A stretch of DNA of 64,000 bases from Trematomus loennbergii (Eukaryota; Chordata; Actinopteri; Perciformes; Nototheniidae), in contig JAAOOA010000330.1 of NCBI GenBank assembly GCA_012861695.1, forward strand, positions 1,334,209 to 1,398,208, given 5' to 3'. A program made the position numbers and the translations under genes. The stretch's first letter is position 1; every line of letters starts with the position of its first letter. Shown here piece by piece: positions 43,759 through 58,970 of the stretch. The notes below the pieces were generated by a model. That model saw only the letters and a program-made list of their open reading frames with translations, ran no database searches and was not told the DNA's origin.

Positions 43759-44077
43759 TAGGGCTGTGCGATTATGGCAAAAATCTCGATTATTTGGGTC
43801 AATAATTGATATCACGATTATCAAAAACGATTATCCATTTACTTTGAACACATCAATTTATTGGAGAATTTTTTTTTGAACAGTATGTTTTGTACAGTTG
43901 ATTACTCTGAACTTAAGTTTAATTCAACTGAAAAACCAAAAAAAAAAAAATATTGAATTTTTTTTTTTTTTATATAATAATAAAAAATAATCGTTTTTTT
44001 TTTAATTACGTTGTTTTCGTAATCATTGCAAGCATAATCGTAATTGCGATTAAAATACGGTTCATTGAGCAGCCCTA
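43759..44077. mobile_element. hAT-type MITE, TAGGGCTG termini with 8-bp target duplication
   Basis: TAGGGCTGTGCGATTATGGC at the left and complement TAGGGCTGCTCAATGAACCG at the right share the TAGGGCTG tip. Flanks GTTACTAG (43751-43758) and GCTACTAG (44078-44085) match at 7 of 8, as expected for a hAT target duplication. AT-rich, ATCG-rich interior, no ORF. Confidence 0.88.
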
Positions 44078-44085
44078 GCTACTAG

Positions 44086-45550
44086 AGTAACCTTGCTATT
44101 GGAGCAGCTAACGGTACATCTGCCTCTTTGTAACCTCCATATTTCCCTCCATCTCTTTCTCTGTGTTTAGAGGCATTTCCCATCATCTCTTTCAACCTCA
44201 ATGCCACTCATCTATCACTCTATCTCTCCTTCCTCGTCATTTTCCGTGTTGCTTTATCTGCTCGTCTGTCTTTGCAGCATGCTAATGGCCTTGTAACACA
44301 AAGCAGAAGCGCCTCAAATCTAATTCATCACTCCATCAGTTCATAATTTCTCCATTGCCTCTCTGCGTGTGTTGTGTGCACGTGTGCTGAGATAGCTAGT
44401 AATGAGCTTCTTGTGCTGCCACAGTGCATTTTCCCTTAGGGAGCGCAAATCTCATATTGTGACAGTAAAAAGAGAGGAGGGGAAGGGAAGGATTGATGGT
44501 GGGTGCCATGATAGATAGCCCAATGATATGGATCATTAGTGAGCGGAGATAGGAAAAGGAAAACAGAGCTGTGACAGCGGCGAAGAAAAAGCACGATGCT
44601 GAAATGACAACAAGGGTTGATATGAGATGGAAATGCCTTGAGGAGGAAAACCCACCAACAACACGGTGTAAAGGTCTCTTTGAAAGAACCACCTGACACA
44701 TTGCAGATAACGGAGAGGTGAAGCACACCTTCTCCACCAATCAGGCGTCTTCACGGTTCCCACAGCAACTCTCACAGGAGCCGTCAGTCAAGAAGCTAAT
44801 CTGAGAGGTTTGTTTGTTTGCTAATGACATAGCAACCGCTGATATAGCTCAAGGACGTTCAGTATATGTTTGACCCAACGATGTCTGTGTGAAACCTATA
44901 GAGGCTGCATTTAAAGTGGTGTAAGAAATCCACAGCTGCTAAAAAAAAAAAGTGTTATTTGGGCTTGGCAACACTAAGATAACAAGACTTAGCTGAGTAC
45001 GTTTATAGAAACATTTACATTTAGGGCGTTACAAGTGTAGTAACGCTAACTAAGTAAGGTAGATTTGTTAGACCAACCACACTGTCATTTGGGATTTTCA
45101 AGGTGCTAGTTCTGCACACAATACAAACCGTAATTCTCTACACATATACAGGGTTACTACAGAGACAGGTGTTGCAGAATAACCCAGATTAATCACATTA
45201 TTATACACACTGCTGCAACATGTGTGACCTTCTCACAACATCTCCTCAGGGCCACTTCTGTACCCATAATGACATTGTAATCAAGTTTCCAAGACTTCCT
45301 TGTGATTGGCTACTGAAACAGAGACATATTACCAAGTGAAAAGATTAAAAAAGAGCACGTGTATCATGCATATGCTGCATACACATATTGTATATTGTAT
45401 GCAAAGGTCAGATTCTACAGCGAGCAGTCAGACAGTACAGCCTTGATGCCGTTTTCCTCCTCTCCAGCTGAGCGGTGTTGTCAGACAGATCAGTGTATTC
45501 ATTAGAGCGGCACTAATTACATCACCAAGCAGCCCCTGTAGACCTGATGT
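44086..45550. other. intergenic or intronic, nothing recognised
   Basis: No exon, RNA gene or clear repeat. A poly-A run lies at 44941-44951. Confidence 0.45.
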
Positions 45551-45610
<60 letters not shown>

Positions 45611-45652
45611 AGACACAGAACAGACACAGACACAGACACAGACACAGACACA

Positions 45653-45695
<43 letters not shown>

Positions 45696-45953
45696 AGACA
45701 CACACACACACACACAGACACAGACACAGACACAGACACACACACACACAGACACAGACACAGACACACACACACACACACACAGACACACAGACACACA
45801 GAACACACACACACACACACACACAGACACAGACACACACACACACACACACACAGACACACACAGACACAGACACACACACACACACAGACACAGACAC
45901 ACACACACACCACTTTCTTTTGAGTCAGCTATACTTAACAACCCAACGGGTGG

Positions 45954-46029
<76 letters not shown>

Positions 46030-46045
46030 CACACACACACACACA

Positions 46046-46088
<43 letters not shown>

Positions 46089-46141
46089 ACACACACACAC
46101 ACCACACACACAACACACACACACACACACACACACACACC
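45551..46141. repeat. (CA)n and (CACAGA)n compound microsatellites
   Basis: 45551-45910 mixes CACACA with regular CAGACA blocks; 45955-46141 is (CA)n with slips. A fragment of the CA-linked repeat follows (46142-46192). Confidence 0.97.
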
Positions 46142-46192
46142 ATGTATACATTACATTGACTTACATGCATTTCCTGGAGACTCATCCTAACC

Positions 46193-48309
46193 TTAAAGGA
46201 AACCTATCATGCTATATTTAAATGATATATTGTAGGGCTGTCTACCCCTAGCCAGCTAAATCAGATACAGTTTGCATGGTTGATCAAAAAACTCTGATTT
46301 CTATTCATTTGCTTCACAGCTGAGTGACCTAGAAACCATTATGTGGGCATTTTACCACACTTGTTGGCTTATATGTAAAGACCCCGCTTCAAGTGAGTCT
46401 TTGTCAGAAATGATGGCGGAAATACATCATGAACTAGAGAATGCAATTCCTTGCTAGTGGGAATGCTTTATGCTGAAAAGCTGACGCTGAACTGCTATGC
46501 TGAAATATAATGTGTAAGAAGAAAGTGAAGAATTTAGATTGAAATGATACATTGAACACTGGGGGTCTTGAATGTGGATGAGAGAAGAAAAGAAAGTAAA
46601 AAAAAGCTTGAAAAGCAGCAGAATATTTGAACTGCAAACTTTTGAACTGACTTGATGGCGAATGATCTGTCGCCATGGCAACGGCATTTGATGACACCCA
46701 TAATACGCTTAGATGTGTTGAAGTTTTTGTCACTTCATGCCCTCAAGGAGGCATTTTGTTGAATTATTTTTTGCTTAATTATTTGTTATTTTTCAAGCTA
46801 CGAGATGTTTTCCTACAAGTATGTTCAGGAATGTAGGGTTTGGGAATTATGGCAGTTTAAAAAAAAAAAATATGAAGGCACATTTCAAGATTTCCTACCA
46901 CTAGTAAAAACATTCATCCAATGTATGACATGGAACAATACTCTTTTTGCAAAATACTTAATAAAAAGGACCAATCGTGTTTGGAGGGAGAGAAAAATAC
47001 ATAGTATGGTATACCACTAGTGTGACATCACGCACTCTAGTTAATGTTAAAATTAACCAAGGTCTGAACAATGTTTAATATCTCTAAAAGTAAGAATCAG
47101 ATTTAAAAGTTGTGTTACACGAATAATGTCAGAAAGATGTGTAACATTTTAAAGTTGGAATGAGGTTTCTGAGTGAAAGTATGAATGAACAGTTAGCAGT
47201 TGAAGTCGCATGAAGATTGTTGAAGTCTGAAGAGTTTCTCCATTGACTTCAATGTTAAAAATGTGATGAATTATGGGATGTATCTCTGGAATTATGAAAG
47301 TTATGAATGATCAAAGTAATAGCCATCGATTCCCGACCGAGCTGAACGTTTTGATGTTTGAATGCAGCAGAACAACATGTGTGTGTTTTTAAACTCCACA
47401 TTATAACAAATCAAATCAAAGGTGTATCTGTGATCCTGTAGTTGAAACAATCCATTGGATTAATGAATTATGATTATGATTTGCCAGTTAGTACAGCCTA
47501 CACTTGAGAAACTGAATTATCACTTGGCAAAACTGCAAAAAATGTGCAAACAGTAAAGTGTGCAAACAGCCAGACAAAGTGTGTGAAGCAGGTGAAGTTC
47601 CTCTTGTATTTCGGCCATTAGACCTGATTCAGCGTAATGAATAATAGCTGCCAGCCTGTCACTGATAAGGGTAAAACGAAAGGGAAGAAGAAGCCATTCA
47701 AAAGGGACCAACTTCTCTACTACTTTATACAAGAAACACTACAGGAATAAATAGTTATATGCTTGTTGCAAAGTTGTACCTTCTAAGATTTACTTGCATT
47801 TAAATGCTGCTTTTTAAGTTATGAAAGCAAGTCACATATCTAACAGAAGACAACATGGATCTTGTTTGTACATTTATTTTAGTTTTGCCTGATAAAAACC
47901 AAAGTGAATGATTGCTTGTGCCTTCAAATACTATATATTGAGACTTAGAAGAACAAATGGGCTAAGAGTTAGCACTGGGATAACTTACCCCATTTCAACA
48001 CACATTAAAACCCCTGTTTAGCCTATGTCCAGCGTTATATGAATCACACTTTGTAGCACTGGGCTAAACTTCAGTTGTGACTATTGTTTACATATTCTAG
48101 AAATTCAAACGCCCACTGTTACCTTAGTCCTGTTCTCCCTGGTCCTGATTTAGCCCCAGGTTTAGTGATAGCTCTAGGCTAAAGTCGGGTTAGCCCACTT
48201 TGAAATGTGCCAGGACTGTGCCATTGAAAAGCTGCGTTAGCTTCAGGCTAACAGCCCCCTTAGCCTGGGGGTAAATGCAAATGTGAAAAGACAAAGCCTT
48301 AATGTGATG
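46193..48309. other. TTAA-element left end and unrecognised flank
   Basis: TTAAAGGAAACCTATCATGC at 46193 matches TTAA-element ends and interrupts the CA-linked repeat. No right end was found. The rest is unique-looking AT-rich DNA. Confidence 0.55.
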
Positions 48310-49407
48310 AAACCAGAGGCCTGTACTACGAAGCCGGATGTTCTCTTAGCCGGCTGACTTCAGGGAAAACTCGGGCTTCCGGTCCTACGACGCGGTTCTC
48401 TTTTTAGCGGGCGAGATCTCCATGGTAACTTATGCTGAGCGGCTAACCTCCTCGGGAGGAGGTTAGGTTGCAGGCTAAGAGATCAACTCAGTGAAAGCAC
48501 CGCCTGCTGACCAATCAGAGCTCCGTGTGCGGAGTTTAAAGCTATCAATTCATATGACAGGATAGAGGAAATACAGAAAAACTGCCGTTGCAGGAAAGAC
48601 AGCCGGCCAAATCAACTGACTGTGTGAACGTGAAATTAATAGAATATCCCCTCCCATCTTCAGAGCAATCTGACTATTATAACATTAGCGTTAAGAAAGC
48701 TTACTTAAATATCTGCCACAACATAAGTAACCGGATCAGAGTAACATTAAGTACAGTCCGCGGCACTGTGAGTGCAGACGTAGATGTGTCCCATTATCAT
48801 TCATATCATATCACATCATAATGTATCATATATTTCCTTATCTGAGTCAGCTGAGCCGTATCTGGCCGTGCAACACTCACAGTGTCACATACTGTATGCA
48901 GAAGTATTATTTTAAGCAACACATTAAGTTGACGAAACACTCGAGTCAAATGTAATTAAAGTCAGATCCACTCGTGTCTTGGACGGGCAGTGATATCATA
49001 AACCTGTTAATGTACGCATTCAAACGCTTTTCTTTTACCAGCTGTATTCACCTTGCAGGTGCAGCTATGTGGCTTTATCCTGGATAAAGTGTTTAAGTCA
49101 TGGATGTTTAAAGTTTAACGTCTTCATATTTGACTAATATTAAAGTTCACTTTTCATTCAGGAAGTATGACGCTGCGCTGTCAGTACGCTTGTCCATGTT
49201 TGTGATTGGTCGAATGCTCCAAATACCACCCCTTTCATGTGAACGCGCACCTAACTAGATAGGACACGGCTGGCTTGAGCGATCCACTTGATATCCAGCG
49301 TCGTAGTACAGCTTAGCCAGAGCGCGTATGTTTGGATTGGGCCAACCGGCTAACTCAAACATATCCAGGTTAGGTTGAACCAGCTTCGTAGTACAGGCCT
49401 CTGGTTT
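48310..49407. mobile_element. 1.1-kb element with 25-bp perfect inverted termini
   Basis: AAACCAGAGGCCTGTACTAC + GAAGC at the left and its exact complement at 49383-49407. Subterminal regions also pair loosely (CCGGCT/AGCCGG; TAACCT). A small hairpin CTAACCTCCTC/GAGGAGGTTAG is at 48446-48469. No transposase. The superfamily (perhaps PIF/Harbinger) is a guess. Confidence 0.85.
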
Positions 49408-50544
49408 CCAAAACCTATTCAAATGTGTAAACAAAGCACAACAAATAGTCTCCAAAAAGTAACTAATATAGTGTGTACTTCTGGCAGAAAAATATATATA
49501 CAGTAGAGCCTGGAGTTTTTGGACATTACTGACTCTGCTTTTGTGAAAGAAAGTATATATTTGGACCCTCATATCTTCAGTAGAAACAAATAAGCAGGGA
49601 AGTCAGAAGACACAAGACAAATAGAAAACATGTTGTTGACAATACACAAATACAGACCATTGCTAGCCTGCTCTTTCAAAACAGTAAGAGGTTTGTACTC
49701 CCCCAACATCATTTCATCTTTCCACAGCAGCAAATGAAAGGCACTGGGGGGGGGGTGAGACCACACAGGCACAATGTAAATAAAGGTCTCACCACTTAAA
49801 AACTGAACCAACACACCACACACTGGAGCTTCCTGTGCTTCCAGAATCAAACACAGTCACATTTTTAATGAATTGACTGAATTTATTTGGAAAATGGTCT
49901 TAATAATAACACATGAATACTACTGTGTAATATATGTTTACATATCTATTTAAGAAGTACAATATAAGACAAGCACTAGTTTCATTTGTGGGCCGTATTA
50001 CATTATGAATTTGCTGAGGGAAGTAGTTTGGACACCCCTGCTCCATGGGTGTGGGGTTCACCCTATCTCTCTCCCTCTCTCACACTGACCTCTTCACCAG
50101 GCGCTCTCCTGTGATTTCTCCCTGTGGATGGATCCAGGTGGTCTCGTGGCTGAGCTGGTCGTCGTCCCCTGCCCTTCAGCCTCGCAGCGGAACAACAGGG
50201 GCGCCATGCAGCACCCGCTGGGATAACACAACCCGGCATTGGCTGATAATCTCACTGTCTGAAGCTCAGCAGTAAGCTATCAAAACCTCCAGTGGTGTAA
50301 TCAGAGGTAGCTGTTCTTTCAAACTTGTCTATTCAATGCTTCTTAGATCATTCTCTTCACATCTTTTCCTTAAAACCTAGCTTTTCTTTACAAATCTCTC
50401 AATATCTCTACCCCCGCTTCAGCAGTAAGTCTCCATTCAAGCTCTCCAAACAATACAATCCTACTTCTGCTAGAAACTTCCTTGTCAGGTAGCCACGCCC
50501 CTCAGGTAGGCTGCAGGACACACCTCTCTTGTGTGTGTGTCTTT

Positions 50545-50547
<3 letters not shown>
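49408..50547. other. intergenic or intronic
   Basis: No clear feature apart from the exon-like segment at 50090-50173. Confidence 0.45.
50090..50173 (-). pseudogene. exon-like segment resembling half of a WW domain
   Basis: On the - strand, between AAG and the donor GTCAGT, one frame reads DDDQLSHETTWIHPQGEITG then ERLVKR. DDQ...TTW(I/L)HP..GE recalls the C-terminal half of the first WW domain of PLEKHA5/7-type proteins. The WW N-terminal half is not in frame upstream and no partner exons were found, so it may be a chance match or a remnant. Confidence 0.25.
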
Positions 50548-50587
<40 letters not shown>

Positions 50588-50617
50588 CACACACACACAC
50601 ACACACACAACACACAC

Positions 50618-50678
<61 letters not shown>

Positions 50679-50736
50679 ATTGTGCAAATGAGCTCTTCCC
50701 CTCCCCGAGTGACACAGACACACACCTGAGAGGAGT

Positions 50737-50785
<49 letters not shown>

Positions 50786-51400
50786 TCAAGTGGGAACAAG
50801 CCTATTTCCTTGAGGCTATAAATAGAACTGGAATAACCTGTTTGATTGGCGTTGGGAACACAAACAAACACACACACACACACACACACACAATGAATAA
50901 AGGCACACACACACACACACACACACACACAACACAACACACACACACACCACACACACACACACACACACACGATGAATAAAGGCACACACACACACAT
51001 GTCAAATTGATGAATAAGTTAATGACAGCAGGAAGTGTCACTGTGTTTCACACAAACCACAAATCCTGCCTGCCTGTGTGTGTGTGCGTGTGCGTGTTGC
51101 GGTGTGTGTGTGTGTGTGTGTGTGTGCGTGTCGTGTGAGCGTGTTGCGTGTGAGCATGTGTGTGTGTGTGTGTGCGTGTGTGTGTGTGCCCCTACACATT
51201 GTCATCAGACTGCTCTCAGTGTCAGATCAGTGTCTCATAGCCCAAGGCAAATTAAAGCGTGTGTGTGTGTGTGTGTATGTTTGCTGCCGGCCGGCGTATC
51301 ATTCTGTCTTTAATGAGCAGAAAACATGCTGTTCCCTGCAGACTCACACACACAAACACACACACACACAAACACACACACACACTCTCACACTCACACC
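50548..51400. repeat. cluster of (CA)n and (GT)n tracts
   Basis: (CA)n 50548-50674, (GT)n 50737-50782, (CA)n 50868-50892, 50905-50972, (GT)n 51077-51190 with GCGTG interruptions, 51259-51278, (CA)n 51344-51400. The CA and GT blocks could pair as arms of large hairpins. Confidence 0.95.
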
Positions 51401-51917
51401 ATACTCTCTCTCTCTCAATTCCCTTCAGCAATTTCTGTTTTCATTTCATCTTTCCTCACATTGGAGTCACTTGTGGTTCAAATCAATTGTGAATCAGGTC
51501 AAAGTGAGTCATGTAGCACAGTTATTGATGTGAAATGACCGTGATAATATGCATGTTATCTCTCTCTAGTGCACTTGTGCTGCCTAATTTGTCTAAACAA
51601 TGGAAAACAGCGGTTCATTCATGAGTGATTTGGGAGGACAACATCCTCTTTACGACAGGAACTAAAACGTCCTAATGTTGGTAAACATAACAGCCCTTAT
51701 AATAAAGTGGGTGAGAATATCCACATTACATGAAACACTGAAGAGGGTTTGCTTTTGGGCTCATTTACTGTAATTATCCTGCAGTATCACAACCACTCTG
51801 AATATATTTGTGTAACTGTGGAAAACTATTAGCAAGACAAAAATAGTGTACAGGGATTTATAAATCGAGCAGGGAATCAGACGCATTCATGTTTTTAACG
51901 CAACTTCATTATGAGAT

Positions 51918-54900
51918 TTAAAAGTCACCTATATGCAAAATCCACTTCTTCATGTCTCTTCTACATCAACATGTGTCCCCCTCTTCATGTCTCTTCTACA
52001 TCAAAATGTGTCCCCTCTCTTCTTCATGTCTCTTCTACATCAACATGTGTCCCTCTTCTCATGTCTCTTCTACATCAACATGTGTCCCTCTTCTTCATGT
52101 CTCTTCTACATCAACATGTGTCCCCTCTTCTCCATGTCTCTTCTACATCAACATGTGTCCCCTCTTCTTCATGTCTCTTACATCAACATGTGTCCCCTCT
52201 TCTTCATGTCTCTACTACATCAACATGTGTCCCCTCTTCTTCATGTCTCTTCTACATCAACATGTGTCCCCTCTTCTTCATGTCTCTTCTACATCAACAT
52301 GTATCCCTCTTCTTCATGTCTCTTCTACATCAACATGTGTCCCCTCTTCTCCATGTCTCTTCTACATCAACATGTGTCCCTCTCTTCATGTCTCTTCTAC
52401 ATCAACATGTGTCCCCTCTTCTCCATGTCTCTTCTACATCACATGTGTCCCCTCTTCTTCATGTCTCTTCTCACATCAACATGTGCCCTCTTTTCATGGT
52501 CTCTTCTACATCACCATGTGTCCCCTATTCTTCATGTCTCTTTACATCAACATGTGTCCCCTCTTCTTCATGTCTCTTCTACATCAACATGTGTCCCCTC
52601 TTCTTCATGTTCTTCTACATCAACATGTGTCCCCTCTTCTTCATGTCTCTTCTACATCACCATGTGTCCCCTCTTCTTCATGTCTCTTCTTCATCAACAT
52701 GTGTCCCTCTTTTCATCAACATGTGTCCCTCTTCTTCATGTCTCTTCTACATCAACATGTGTCCCCTCTTCTTCATGTCTCTTCTACATCAACATGTATC
52801 CCCTCTTCTTCATGTCTCTTCTACATCAACATGTGTCCCTCTTCTCCATGTCTCTTCTACATCAACATGTGTCCCTCGTCTTCATGTCTCTTATACATCA
52901 ACATGTGTCCCCTCTTCTCCATGTCTCTTCTACATCAACATGTGTCCCCTCTTCTTCATGTCTCTTCTACATCAACATGTGTCCCCTCTTCTTCATGTCT
53001 CTTCTACATCACCATGTGTCCCCTATTCTTCATGTCTCTTCTTCATCAACATGTGTCCCCTCTTCTTCATGTCTCTTCTACATCAACATGTGTCCCTCTT
53101 CTTCATGTCTCTTCTACATCAACATGTGTCCCCTCTTCTTCATGTCTCTTCTACATCAACATGTGTCCCATCTTCTTCATGTCTCTTCTACATCAACATG
53201 TGTCCCCTCTTCTTCATGTCTCTTCTACATCACCATGTGTCCCCTCTTTTCATGTCTCTTCTACATCAACATGTGTCCCCTCTTCTTCATGTCTCTTCAC
53301 ATCAACATGTGTCCCCTCTTCTTCTCAACATGTGTCCCCTCTTCTTCATGTCTCTTCTACATCAACATGTGTCCCATCTTCTTCATGTCTCTTCTACATC
53401 AACAGGTGTCCCTCTTCTTCATGTCTCTTCTACATCAACATGTGTCCCCTCTTCTTCATGTCTCTTCTACATCAACATGTGTCCCCTCTTCTTCATGCTC
53501 TTCTACATCAACATGTGTCCCCTCTTCTTCATGTCTCTTCTACATCAACATGTGTCCCCTCTTCTTCATGTCTCTTCTACATCAACATGTGTCCCCTCTT
53601 CTTCATGTCTCCTCTACATCAACATGTGTCCCCTTTCTTCATGTCTCCTCTACATCAACATGTGTCCCTCTTCTTCATGTCTCCTCTACATCAACATGTG
53701 TCCCCTCTTCTTCATGTCTCTTCTTCATCAACATGTGTCCCCTCTTCTTCATGTCTCTTCTACATCAACATGTGTCCCTCTTCTCATGTCTCTTCTACAT
53801 CAACATGTGTCCCCTCTTCTTCATGTCTCTTCTACATCAACATGTGTCCCTCTTCTTCATGTCTCTTCTACATCAACATGTGTCCCCTTCTTCATGTCTC
53901 TTCTACATCAACATGTGTCCCCTCTTCTTCATGCTCTTCTACATCAACATGTGTCCCTCTTCTTCATGTCTCTTCTACATCAACATGTGTCCCCTCTTCT
54001 TCATGTCTCCTCTACATAACATGTGTCCCTCTTCTTCATGTCTCTTCTACATCAACATGTGTCCCCTCTTCTTCATGTCTCTTCTACATCACCATGTGTC
54101 CCCCTTCTTCATGTCTCTTCTACATCAACATGTGTCCCCTCTTCTTCATGTCTCTTCTTCATCAACATGTGTCCCCTCTTCTCAGGTCTCTTCTACATCA
54201 ACATGTGTCCCCTCTTCTTCATGTCTCTTCTACATCAACATGTGTCCCCTCTTCTTCATGTCTTCTTCTACATCAACATGTGTCCCCTCTTCTTCATGTC
54301 TCTTCTACATCACCATGTGTCCCTCTTCTTCATGTCTCTTCTACATCAACATGTGTCCCCTCTTCTCCATGTCTCTTCTACATCAACATGTGTCCCTCTT
54401 CTTCATGTCTCTTCTACATCAAACATGTGTCCCTCTTCTTCATGTCTCTTCTACATCAACATGTGTCCCCTCTTCTCCATGTCTCTTCTACATCAACATG
54501 TGTCCCCTCTTCTTCATGTTCTTCTACATCAACATGTGTCCCCTCTTCTTCATGTCTCTTCTTCATCAACATGTGTCCCCTCTTCTTCATGTCTCTTCTA
54601 CATCAACATGTGTCCCTCTGTGGAAAGAGACTCTGAAGTTTCAGGAACAAAGATTCTCTCTCTTTTTGTCCTGATCCATTTCTATAAAATCCTGTCTGAA
54701 AATGAGCTGATCAGATTTTGGCCACTTTATGATGTCATAATGATGTTTTGTCTTGGTAACCATTAGCCAATCACCAACCAAGGTAACCCCCCCCCCCCCC
54801 CCCCCCCCCTTATCACCTGAATCTCCTCCTAGAGCACCATTGTGTTCTTTTTAACCAAATCTCTCTCAGAGGGGCGTGGGGAGGGGCTCCTTATTTTCAT

Positions 54901-55066
54901 CTAAAGTAACAGACAGAGAATCAGCACTTTGGAAACAGGGCTGAAACAGAGGGGATTATGGGTAATGCTGCAATGATCTGTTGGTGTTTCAGCCAATCAG
55001 AGATGTTCTGTATATAACTGAGACCTATAATATATTGATGAAAACAGTATGATAGGGGACCTTTAA
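51918..55066. mobile_element. TTAA element with giant 37-bp array, copy 2 (about 72 units)
   Basis: TTAA at 51918 and 55063-55066. The array 51945-54617 repeats CTTCATGTCTCTTCTACATC + AACATGTGTCCCCTCTT; then the unique part matches the complement of 20445-20878 almost base for base, including a poly-C run at 54787-54809. Many units are missing single bases (CCC for CCCC, CTC for CTTC). Confidence 0.92.
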
Positions 55067-57059
<1,993 letters not shown>

Positions 57060-58200
57060 GGAAAATAAAGTAAAGGTGGTGGAAAGGAAAGGTTAAACAG
57101 AGGGGAGAGGGAAGGAGAGGTGAGGAGAAAAGAGGAAAGGAGAGGAGGGGGAAAGGAAAGGTTAATGAGAAGATAACGGGAATGAAAGGTGAGGAGGAAA
57201 TAGGAAAGGAGAGGAGGGGGAAAGGAAAGGTTAATGAGAAGATAACGGGAAGGAAAGGTGAGGAGGAAATAGGAAAGGTTGAGGAAAGGAAGGTAAGATG
57301 GGGAGAAATAGGAAAGGAAAGGAAGGTAAGATGAGGAGAAATAGGAAAGGAAAGGAAAGGTAAGATGAGGAGAAATAGGAAAGGAAAGGAAAGGTAAGAT
57401 GAGGAGAAATAGGAAAGGAAAGGAAAGGAAAGGTAAAATGAGGAGAAATAGGAAAGGAAAGGAAAGGAAAGGTAAAATGAGGAGAAATAGGAAAGGAAAG
57501 GAGGGGAAAGGAAAGGTTAATGAGAAGATAACGGGAAGGAAAGGTGAGGAGGAAATAGGAAAGGTTGAGGAAAGGAAAGGTAAGATGGGGAGAAATAGGA
57601 AAGGAAAGGAAAGGTAAGATGAGGAGAAATAGGAAAGGAAAGGAAAGGAAAGGTAAAATGAGGAGAAATAGGAAAGGAAAGGAGGGGAAAGGAAAGGTTA
57701 ATGAGAAGATAACGGGAAGGAAAGGTGAGGAGGAATAGGAAAGGAGAGGAAAGGAAAGGTAAGATGAGGAGAAATAGGAAAGGAAAGGAAAGGTAAGATG
57801 AGGAGAAATAGGAAAGGAGAGGAAAGGAAAGGTAAGATGAGGAGAAATAGGAAAGGAAAGGAAAGGTAAGATGAGGAGAAATAGGAAAGGAGAGGAAAGG
57901 AAAGGTAAGATGAGGAGAAATAGGAAAGGAGAGGAAAGGAAAGGTTAATGAGAAGATAACGGGAATGAAAGGTGAGGAGGAAATAGGAAAGGAGAGGAAA
58001 GGAAAGGTAAGATGAGGAGAAATAGGAAAGGAGAGGAAAGGAAAGGTAAGATGAGGAGAAATAGGAAAGGAGAGGAAAGGAAAGGTTAATGAGAAGATAA
58101 CGGGAATGAAAGGTGAGGAGGAAATAGGAAAGGAGAGGAAAGGAAAGGTAAGATGAGGAGAAATAGGAAAGGAAAGGAGGGGAAAGGAAGGGAAAAGGAG
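57060..58200. repeat. polypurine minisatellite
   Basis: About 1.1 kb almost only A and G on the + strand, built from GGAAAGGAAAGGTAAGATGA + GGAGAAATA units with a second unit type GGTTAATGAGAAGATAACGG at intervals of 100-200 bp. Confidence 0.95.
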
Positions 58201-58970
58201 GGAGAGGATATGATGTAACGCAGGTGAGGCCGAACAAGAAGAGAGTTGAGATGGTAGGAGATAAGGGAAGATGAAATATGTGTGTGTGTTGTGTGTACGA
58301 CGTGTGTGTGCATGCGTGCGAGTGTGTGTGCGTGTCTGGTGTTTATCCCCAATGATCACACTGTGCTGTTTAATCTCGTCTCCCCCAGCTCTAATCAGAT
58401 GTGTGTGTGTGTGAGGACCATGTTGTACTTTGAATTATATATCTGAAGATATGTTCTAGATGAGAAATGTACATGATTTTAAATACATTCAAACTAAATA
58501 ATCCACATCTGTGTGACGTCATGTCTGCGTACGTTTCTGAGTCAGAGATGTCCCTTTGGAATAGAATTTGGAGCACAGCTTAGGACAGACACACACACAC
58601 ACACATATACTGTATGTTGGCTATAGAAACACACACAGTGCAGTAAGCAGATAGAAATGGAGGCTAAAATAAAACCCTCTTTCTCTCTCTGCTATTGGTC
58701 GTAATGGGGGATGAGAGTGATTTCCACGGCAACCTGTGGGGGCTTTTCTTGCTCTTTCATTCCCCTCTAGTGTCGTTCAGATCATAACTGCTGCACTAAA
58801 AACTGAATCCTGCTTCACCGGCAAAACGGTTATATTTGTTATGAGATACTCTTAATATCACAGGTATGGCTGGACAGAAGTTGAATCGAAACAGGGTAGA
58901 GAAACGTTTAACTCCAACTCTATGAGCAGACTCTTCTTGATCAGGATTTGTTGGCATATTTCTTTCAACT
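58201..58970. other. intergenic, nothing recognised
   Basis: Short GT/CA tracts only (58278, 58400, 58591). Confidence 0.45.

Noticed and set aside
51911..54766. Very long open frames (up to about 900 codons) over the 37-bp array
   Set aside because: The unit has no stop in any of three frames on this strand, and 37 is not a multiple of three, so all three frames stay open. No domain, no codon bias, and copies are full of one-base slips.
57517..58359. 280-codon frame on the - strand, Phe/Pro/Ser/Leu rich
   Set aside because: It is the polypurine minisatellite read on its pyrimidine strand.
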